A stretch of 64,000 nucleotides of DNA from Arthrobacter sp. UM1 (lineage in GTDB: Bacteria > Actinomycetota > Actinomycetes > Actinomycetales > Micrococcaceae). This document shows positions 58,146-64,000 of the stretch, one piece after another. The notes under the pieces were generated by a model that had not been told where the DNA came from, searched no databases, and was given only the letters and a program-made list of their open reading frames with translations. The stretch's first letter is position 1. Each line of letters starts with the position of its first letter. Position numbers and translations under genes: made by a program. Location: contig NZ_JACWAB010000007.1 of NCBI RefSeq assembly GCF_020483305.1, forward strand, positions 1 to 64,000, in the 5' to 3' direction.

Positions 58146-60788
58146 TTACGCCGTGCCGGCCGGGCGGTCGTTCTCCACGGCCCGGGCGGAGAGGCCGCCC
58201 TCGCCGTCGAACGCCGAGGAGCCGCCGGAGCGGGGCACCCGCGTGGTGTCCTTCTCGAAGTCGCCGAGCGGGCGGACCTTCTCTGGCTCGTCCGCCGAGT
58301 GGGCCTCGTTCTCCGAGGTCCGGGGCTCGGAGGAGAAGGTGAACTTCGCCTCGTCCCCCTCGCCCTCGACGTCCACGAGGATGTGGTGGCCCTGGACGAT
58401 GTCGCCGAAGAGGATCTTCTCCGAGAGCTGGTCCTCGATCTCGGTCTGGATGGTCCGGCGCAGCGGGCGGGCGCCCATCGCCGGGTCGTAGCCGAGGTTG
58501 GCCAGGCGGATCTTGGCGGCGTTCGTCAGCTCGATGGTCATCTCCTTGTCGCCGAGGCGGCGGGCCAGGCGGGAGATGAAGAGGTCCACGATCTTGACGA
58601 TCTCCTCCTCGGTGAGCTGCGGGAACACCACAACGTCGTCCACGCGGTTGAGGAACTCGGGGCGGAAGTGCTGCTTGAGCTCGTCGTTGACGCGAGCCTT
58701 CATCCGCTCGTAGTTCGTGGTGCTGTCCGTGCTGGACTGGAAGCCCGTCTGCACCGGCTTGGACGCGTCCCGGGTTCCGAGGTTGGTGGTCATGATGATC
58801 ACCGTGTTCTTGAAGTCCACCACGCGGCCCTGCGCGTCCGTGAGGCGTCCGTCCTCGAGGATCTGCAGGAGCGAGTTGAAGAGGTCCTGGTGGGCCTTCT
58901 CCACCTCGTCGAACAGCACCACGGAGAACGGGCGACGGCGGACCTTCTCGGTGAGCTGGCCGCCCTCCTCGTAGCCCACGTATCCGGGAGGCGCGCCGAA
59001 CAGCTTGGAGACGGTGTGCTTCTCGGCGTACTCGGACATGTCCAGGGTGATGAGCGCGTCCTGGTCCCCGAAGAGGAACTCCGCGAGCGCCTTGGCGAGC
59101 TCGGTCTTGCCCACGCCCGTGGGGCCGGCGAAGATGAACGATCCGCCGGGGCGGTTCGGGTCCTTGAGGCCGGCGCGCGTGCGGCGGATGGCCCGGGAGA
59201 TGGAGCGGATGGCCTCGTCCTGGCCGATGACGCGCTTGTGCAGCTCGTCCTCCATCTTGAGCAGCCGCGAGGACTCCTCCTCCGAGAGCTTGACCACCGG
59301 GATGCCCGTGGACTTGGAGAGGATCTCGGCGATGAGATCGGCGTCCACGATGGCCGCCTGGTCCATCCCGCCGTTCTTCCAGGCTTCCTCCTTCTCCTGG
59401 CGCTTCTGCGTCAGCTGGGACTCCTTGTCCCGGAGGCTCGCGGCGCCCTCGAAGTCCTGGGCGTCGATGGCCTCTTCCTTCTGCTTCCGGACGCCCTCGA
59501 TCTCCTTGTCCATCTCCTTGAGCTCCGGCGGCGGCGTGAGGCGCTGGATGCGCAGGCGCGCGCCGGCCTCGTCGATGAGGTCGATCGCCTTGTCCGGGAG
59601 GAAGCGGTCCGAGATGTAGCGGTGGGACATCTGGGCGGCGGCCTCGAGGGCCTCGTCCGTGATGGTCACCTTGTGGTGGGACTCGTACTGGTCCCGGACG
59701 CCCTGGAGGATCTGGTAGGTGAGGTCCACGCTCGGCTCGGCCACCTGGATCGGCTGGAAGCGGCGCTCGAGCGCGGCGTCCTTCTCGATGTGCTTGCGGT
59801 ACTCGTCCAGCGTGGTGGCGCCGATCGTCTGGAGCTCGCCGCGGGCCAGCATCGGCTTGAGGATGTTGGCCGCGTCGATGGCGCCCTCCGCGGCACCCGC
59901 GCCGACGAGCGTGTGGATCTCGTCGATGAACAGGATGATGTCGCCCCGCGTCCGGACCTCCTTGAGGACGCCCTTGAGGCGCTCCTCGAAGTCGCCGCGG
60001 TAGCGCGAGCCCGCCACGAGCGAGCCGAGGTCCAGCGTGTAGAGGTGCTTGTCCTTGATGGTCTCCGGCACGTCTCCGCGGACGATCGCCTGCGCGAGGC
60101 CCTCGACGACGGCGGTCTTGCCGACGCCCGGCTCGCCGATGAGCACCGGGTTGTTCTTGGTGCGGCGGGAGAGGACCTGCATGACGCGCTCCATCTCCTG
60201 CTCGCGGCCGACGACGGGGTCCAGCTTCCCGTCCCGCGCGGCCTGCGTCAGGTTCCGGCCGAACTTGTCCAGCACGGTGGAGCCCGCCGGCTGTCCCTCG
60301 GCGCGGCCTCCGCCGGCGCCGACGCCCGCGTTGGCCGCCTCCTTGCCGCCGGGGTAGCCCTGGATCATCTGGACCACGGTCTGACGGACCTGGCCGAGCT
60401 CGTGGCCGAGCTTGACGATGACCTGAGCGGCCACGCCCTCGCCCTCGCGGAGCAGGCCGAGCAGGATGTGCTCCGTGCCGATGTAGTTGTGGCTGAGCTG
60501 CAGCGCCTCGCGCAGGGAGAGCTCGAGCACCTTCTTGGCGCGGGGCGTGAACGGGATGTGGCCTCCGGGGCCCTGCTGGCCCGGGCCGATCATGTCCTGG
60601 ACCTGCTCCCGCACGGCCTCGAGGGTGATGTCCAGGGAGGCGAGGGCCTTGGCCGCGATGCTGTCCCCCTCGTGGATGAGCCCCAGGAGGATGTGCTCCG
60701 TCCCGATGTAGTTGTGGTTCAGCGTGCGCGCCTCTTCCTGCGCGAGCACCACCACTCGACGGGCCCTGTCAGTAAACCGTTCAAACAC
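58146..60788 (-). CDS. clpC: ATP-dependent Clp protease ATPase subunit
   Basis: The protein has 880 residues. Two Clp_N repeats ([19 protein letters not shown]...), AAA module 1 with GEPGVGKTA, a UVR-like/M-domain coiled region and AAA module 2 with GPTGVGKTE; the C-terminus is acidic and low complexity. It unfolds substrates for ClpP. The GTG at 60788 is used because AAGGAG lies 8 nt upstream and homologs start [11 protein letters not shown]; the start at 60797 would add three residues. Essential in most actinobacteria. Confidence 0.97.
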   Translation of the reverse strand: MFERFTDRARRVVVLAQEEARTLNHNYIGTEHILLGLIHEGDSIAAKALASLDITLEAVREQVQDMIGPGQQGPGGHIPFTPRAKKVLELSLREALQLSHNYIGTEHILLGLLREGEGVAAQVIVKLGHELGQVRQTVVQMIQGYPGGKEAANAGVGAGGGRAEGQPAGSTVLDKFGRNLTQAARDGKLDPVVGREQEMERVMQVLSRRTKNNPVLIGEPGVGKTAVVEGLAQAIVRGDVPETIKDKHLYTLDLGSLVAGSRYRGDFEERLKGVLKEVRTRGDIILFIDEIHTLVGAGAAEGAIDAANILKPMLARGELQTIGATTLDEYRKHIEKDAALERRFQPIQVAEPSVDLTYQILQGVRDQYESHHKVTITDEALEAAAQMSHRYISDRFLPDKAIDLIDEAGARLRIQRLTPPPELKEMDKEIEGVRKQKEEAIDAQDFEGAASLRDKESQLTQKRQEKEEAWKNGGMDQAAIVDADLIAEILSKSTGIPVVKLSEEESSRLLKMEDELHKRVIGQDEAIRSISRAIRRTRAGLKDPNRPGGSFIFAGPTGVGKTELAKALAEFLFGDQDALITLDMSEYAEKHTVSKLFGAPPGYVGYEEGGQLTEKVRRRPFSVVLFDEVEKAHQDLFNSLLQILEDGRLTDAQGRVVDFKNTVIIMTTNLGTRDASKPVQTGFQSSTDSTTNYERMKARVNDELKQHFRPEFLNRVDDVVVFPQLTEEEIVKIVDLFISRLARRLGDKEMTIELTNAAKIRLANLGYDPAMGARPLRRTIQTEIEDQLSEKILFGDIVQGHHILVDVEGEGDEAKFTFSSEPRTSENEAHSADEPEKVRPLGDFEKDTTRVPRSGGSSAFDGEGGLSARAVENDRPAGTA

Positions 60789-60954
60789 TCGGCACACTCC
60801 TTGCAGATGACTTTGGACTCGACTCTACGCAACACCCTGGTGAGGCCGCCGACTGTTCGCAAGCGGTGGAATCGGCCCGGACGCGCGGACGGCGCCGCCT
60901 CGCGGGACTGCGAGACGGCGCCGGCCGGTGGGGGTGTTGGAAAAAGGGCTCGCC

Positions 60955-61281
60955 TTAGTGGGCGGCCTCGTACTTGTCGAAGATGTCCTGGTGGATGCGG
61001 CCGCGGTCAGAGACGTTGAATCCCTGCTCCTTGGCCCATGCGCGCACCTTGGCCGTCTGGCTGGAGCGCTGTCCGCCCGAGCGGCCCGGGCTGCGGCGGC
61101 CGCGGCCGTTGGTCTTCATGGCCACCTCGATGAACGGCTTGAGAGCCTCGCGGAGCTTCTCCGCGTTCTCATTGCTGAGGTCGATCTGGTAATCGACGCC
61201 CTCGAGCCCGAAACGCATGGTCTGGTCCGCCGGACCGCCCGACAAGTCGTCTTCCAGGATGATCTGCACCTTCTGAGCCAC
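60955..61281 (-). CDS. lsr2: Nucleoid-associated protein Lsr2
   Basis: The protein has 108 residues. MAQKVQIILEDDLSGGPADQTMRFGLEGVDYQIDLS is the dimerisation domain; the C-terminal domain carries the AT-hook-like SDRGRIHQDIF. Lsr2 coats AT-rich and foreign DNA and silences it, which matters for the accessory clusters here. GTG start. Confidence 0.96.
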   Translation of the reverse strand: MAQKVQIILEDDLSGGPADQTMRFGLEGVDYQIDLSNENAEKLREALKPFIEVAMKTNGRGRRSPGRSGGQRSSQTAKVRAWAKEQGFNVSDRGRIHQDIFDKYEAAH

Positions 61282-61439
61282 TGTGGGTTTCCCCTCTTAT
61301 CGACGTTGACATCCCGAAATCAGAATGCTGTTACCCGAACACTCTACAGAGAACAGCGCGCTCCGCGCATCTATTTCGCTCTGATCGTAATGTTCAGCGG
61401 GAAACTGTCAGGTTACCTAGAGAAAAAGCTCGGAAATCC

Positions 61440-61781
61440 CTAGAGGCGGCGGTCTTCGGATTCCCCTCGGAGATCCTCGGCCGCGCCCTCGCGAGCCGGG
61501 GCGCCCCCTGCGTCCGGCCTTCCCTCCCCCAGCGCGCCGGGCTCTGCGGCGGCGCCGCCGCGGCGCGGGACGGACGAGGGCGCCGGGGCCTCAGCGGCCG
61601 ACGGCGCACGCCGCTCGCCCTCCTGCACGCCGTGCTTCTCCCGGTATTCACGGACGGCAGTGGAATAGGCGTCCCGCTCGCTCTTGTCCGAGCGGATCAC
61701 GGCCCGGTACACGAACAGGAAGATGAGAAAGATGCCGACGGACGGGAGAAGAACGTCCACATACGGTCCGATCGCGCCCAT
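61440..61781 (-). CDS. Small single-helix membrane protein after lysS
   Basis: The protein has 113 residues. One helix (VDVLLPSVGIFLIFLFVYRAVI) is followed by a charged stretch RSDKSERDAYSTAVREYREKHG and a disordered Ala/Pro/Gly/Glu tail. Similar proteins follow lysS in Micrococcaceae, from memory. ATG 61781 has GGAGG 10 nt upstream in the lysS 3' end; a GTG at 61790 overlapping the lysS stop is the alternative. Function unknown. Confidence 0.75.
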   Translation of the reverse strand: MGAIGPYVDVLLPSVGIFLIFLFVYRAVIRSDKSERDAYSTAVREYREKHGVQEGERRAPSAAEAPAPSSVPRRGGAAAEPGALGEGRPDAGGAPAREGAAEDLRGESEDRRL

Positions 61782-61786
61782 GTCCG

Positions 61787-63319
61787 TCACGCCTCCGGCT
61801 TCAGCAGCGGGAAGAGAATGGTCTCGCGAATGCCCGCCTGAGTGAACAGCATGACCAGGCGGTCGATTCCGAGCCCGATTCCTCCCATGGGCGGCGCGCC
61901 GTATTCGAGGGCGCGGAGGAAGTCGTCGTCGAGCTGCATGGCCTCGTCGTCGCCGTCGGCCGCCTTGCGGGACTGCTCGGTGAGGCGCTCGCGCTGGATG
62001 ACCGGATCGATGAGCTCGGAGAACGCCGTACCGCGCTCCATGCCGCCGATGATGAGGTCCCACGCCTCGATGAGGCGGGGGTCCTCGCGGTGCTGGCGGG
62101 CGAGCGGCTGGGCGGAGGGCGGGTAGTCGTAGACGAAGGTCGGGTTGAGGAGGGTCGGCTCCACGATCTCGCCGAAGAGCTCCACGACGGCCTTCTCGGC
62201 GTCCCACGCGGGATCCAGGGAGACCTCGTGCTGCTCGGCGACCTCCTTGAGCACGTCGAGGCCCGTGTCCGGCGTGATCTCGCGGCCCACGGCCTCGGAC
62301 AGGCCCGGGTAGACGGGAAGCCAGCGCCACTCGGCGTCGAGGTCGATGGTCCCCTGCTCCGTCTCGATCTGGTGCGGGGCGCCGACGGCGTCCGCCGCGT
62401 TGAGGATGATCTCCTTGAGGCGCTCGGCCATGGTGAACTGGTCCGCCCAGGCCTCATAGGACTCGAGCGTGGTGAACTCGGGGCTGTGCGTGGAGTCCAC
62501 GCCCTCGTTGCGGAAGACGCGGCCGAGCTCGAACACGCGCTCGATGCCGCCCACCACGGCCCGCTTGAGGTAGAGCTCGGTGGCGATGCGGAGAGTCATG
62601 GGCTGGTCGAACGCGTTGAGGTGTGTCTCGAACGGGCGGGCCGCCGCGCCGCCGTGGATGAGGTTGAGCATCGGGGTCTCCACCTCCACGTAGCCGTGCC
62701 CGTGGAGCGTGTCCCGGACTGAGCGCGTGATGGCCGCGCGCTTGTAGACCATGTCCCGGGCCGCGTCACGGACCATGAGGTCCGCGTAGCGCTGGCGGAC
62801 CCGCGTCTCCTCGCCGAGCTCCGCGTGGATCATCGGCATGGGGCGCAGCGCCTTGGAGGCCATGCGCCACTCGTCCGCCATGACGGAGAGCTCTCCGCGG
62901 CGGGAGGAGATGACCTCGCCCTTCACGAACACGTGGTCCCCGAGGTCCACCATCTGCTTCCAGGAGGCGAGCGCCTCCTCCCCGACGTTGGCCAGGGACA
63001 CCATCGCCTGGATCCGGGTGCCGTTGCCCTGCTGCAGCGTGGCGAAGCAGAGCTTGCCCGTGTTGCGCACGAACACCACGCGGCCGGCGACGCCCACGGT
63101 CTCGCCCGTGGTCTGGTCCGCCTCGAGGTGGCCGAACTTCTCCCGCAGCTCCGTGACGGTGTGCGTGATGGGCAGCGCCACCGGGTAGGGCTCGTGGCCC
63201 GACTCGAGGAGCTGCTGGCGCTTCGCGTAGCGCACGCGCATCTGCTCGGAGGCCTCGGCCGCCTCTGCGGACTGCGTCTTCGGCTCGGACTGGGGTGCGG
63301 CGGGGTCTTGAGAAGTCAC
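61787..63319 (-). CDS. lysS: Lysyl-tRNA synthetase, class II
   Basis: The protein has 510 residues. The OB-fold anticodon domain (VAGRVVFVRNTGKLCFATLQ) precedes the class II core: motif 2 RVFRNEGVDSTHSPEFTTLESYEAW and motif 3 GIGLGIDRLVMLF. It charges tRNA-Lys, one of which is encoded at 3.4 kb. The GTG at 63319 follows TAGAAT at leaderless distance, with AGAGGA between. Confidence 0.97.
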   Translation of the reverse strand: MTSQDPAAPQSEPKTQSAEAAEASEQMRVRYAKRQQLLESGHEPYPVALPITHTVTELREKFGHLEADQTTGETVGVAGRVVFVRNTGKLCFATLQQGNGTRIQAMVSLANVGEEALASWKQMVDLGDHVFVKGEVISSRRGELSVMADEWRMASKALRPMPMIHAELGEETRVRQRYADLMVRDAARDMVYKRAAITRSVRDTLHGHGYVEVETPMLNLIHGGAAARPFETHLNAFDQPMTLRIATELYLKRAVVGGIERVFELGRVFRNEGVDSTHSPEFTTLESYEAWADQFTMAERLKEIILNAADAVGAPHQIETEQGTIDLDAEWRWLPVYPGLSEAVGREITPDTGLDVLKEVAEQHEVSLDPAWDAEKAVVELFGEIVEPTLLNPTFVYDYPPSAQPLARQHREDPRLIEAWDLIIGGMERGTAFSELIDPVIQRERLTEQSRKAADGDDEAMQLDDDFLRALEYGAPPMGGIGLGIDRLVMLFTQAGIRETILFPLLKPEA

Positions 63320-63472
63320 AGTCCTCTATTCTAGGCCCGCTTTCCGGCCCTCACAGGGGCCATTGAGGTACGGGGAGCACGATGAGACGGAGGAACCGCG
63401 CCGCCGGCCCTGGACGGCATCGGCAGCCCGCAGCCACTCGTAGCGATCGAAGCGAAGGAGCGTGTCCAGCCC

Positions 63473-64000
63473 GTGAAGCACCGGCTCACCCAGCGCGTCC
63501 TCACCCTTCCAGACCGCGGGCGGCTCGAGCTCTTCTCCCTCGGCGAGGGGCCCGGGATCGTCGTCGTGCACGGAGCCATGGTGACCATCCACCAGTACCT
63601 GGGGGTCATCCACCGGCTCCACGCGGTGACGCGGCTGCCGGTGCACTTCTACAACCGGCGGGGGCGCGGCTCGTCCTCGAACCAGCCGGAGAACTACTCG
63701 CTGCGAACCGAGGTCCACGACGCCCAGGAGGTCCTGCGGGCCACCGGCTCCCGGACCCTGTTCGGCCACAGCTACGGCGGCGCCATCGCGCTGCACACCG
63801 CGCGGGCCCTGGGCCCCGATGCCCTCGACGCCGTCATCACGTACGACGCCGCAGCCAACGTGGCCGGCAGCTTCCCGACCCACTACCTCCCCCAGGCCCA
63901 CAAGGCCCTGGAGGACGGCCGGCTCGCCCGGGCCACGGCGATCGCCGGCAAGAACCTCGGCACCGTCCCCTTCCTTCCGCGGCTGCCGCTGCCCCTGCTG
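63473..64000 (+). CDS. Alpha/beta-hydrolase, cut by the window edge
   Basis: The first 176 residues are present. VVVHGAMVTIHQYL is the oxyanion strand, YNRRGRGSS the following loop and LFGHSYGGAIAL the nucleophile elbow (Ser in GHSYGG), as in the alpha/beta-hydrolase_6/epoxide hydrolase group. The acid and His lie beyond the edge. The GTG at 63473 is chosen from the domain start, with AAGGAG 12 nt upstream. It diverges from lysS. Substrate unknown. Confidence 0.8.
   Translation, partial: MKHRLTQRVLTLPDRGRLELFSLGEGPGIVVVHGAMVTIHQYLGVIHRLHAVTRLPVHFYNRRGRGSSSNQPENYSLRTEVHDAQEVLRATGSRTLFGHSYGGAIALHTARALGPDALDAVITYDAAANVAGSFPTHYLPQAHKALEDGRLARATAIAGKNLGTVPFLPRLPLPLL

Overview
The window is about 64 kb of a high-GC actinobacterial chromosome. 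Many GTG starts, several apparently leaderless genes (a TANNNT-like -10 box 6-8 nt before the start), Lsr2, ClpC with lysyl-tRNA synthetase, DisA beside RadA and MutY, a PHO box of Streptomyces type and a DtxR/IdeR-like iron box all fit the order Micrococcales, probably Micrococcaceae. The genus cannot be fixed from sequence alone.

Layout. 0-5 kb: a degenerate secreted endonuclease/exonuclease/phosphatase-fold protein, an esterase divergent from it, a toxin-antitoxin remnant caught between two 64-bp copies of the esterase 3' end, tRNA-Lys and a nitrilase gene. 5.1-7.3 kb: a HigBA-type pair and an MFS transporter that look acquired; the transporter reads through into the next gene. 7.3-13.1 kb: a three-gene, iron-box-controlled hydroxamate siderophore operon (decarboxylase, N-monooxygenase, fused acyltransferase/IucA-IucC synthetase). 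13.8-17.5 kb: PhoU-like protein with PiT permease, a membrane protein, then fruK. 17.5-30.2 kb: fruA, pstSCAB under a PHO box, a FUSC-family protein, radA, disA, a Ser-rich anchored protein, mutY. 58-63.3 kb: clpC, lsr2, a small membrane protein, lysS. The right edge cuts an alpha/beta hydrolase gene.

Between mutY and clpC lies about 28 kb of accessory DNA. Its centre (32.4-46.4 kb, one strand, mostly overlapping genes, closed by a strong terminator) is a class III lanthipeptide/acyl-chain hybrid cluster. A 27-residue precursor ends exactly in the labionin/avionin motif Ser-x-x-Ser-x-x-Cys. It sits with a three-domain LanKC synthetase, a GNAT acyltransferase, a stand-alone ACP, ketosynthase and acyltransferase, an adenylation-ALDH fusion, a ThDP enzyme, an FAD-type oxidoreductase, an R2-like diiron protein, a small membrane protein and an MFS exporter. 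This is the architecture of a lipolanthine (microvionin/goadvionin-like N-acylated lanthipeptide), but with an unusual acyl-modifying gene set and no recognisable LanD decarboxylase. A two-component system diverges from it and may regulate it. I judge this the most interesting system in the window.

After the cluster come a SAM-IV-like riboswitch with metQNI, and a seven-gene operon of four paralogous lipoproteins plus a MacAB-like ABC exporter, ending in a fifth, truncated paralog whose stop lies inside a dispersed palindromic repeat. That repeat, or a close relative, occurs four times in the window.
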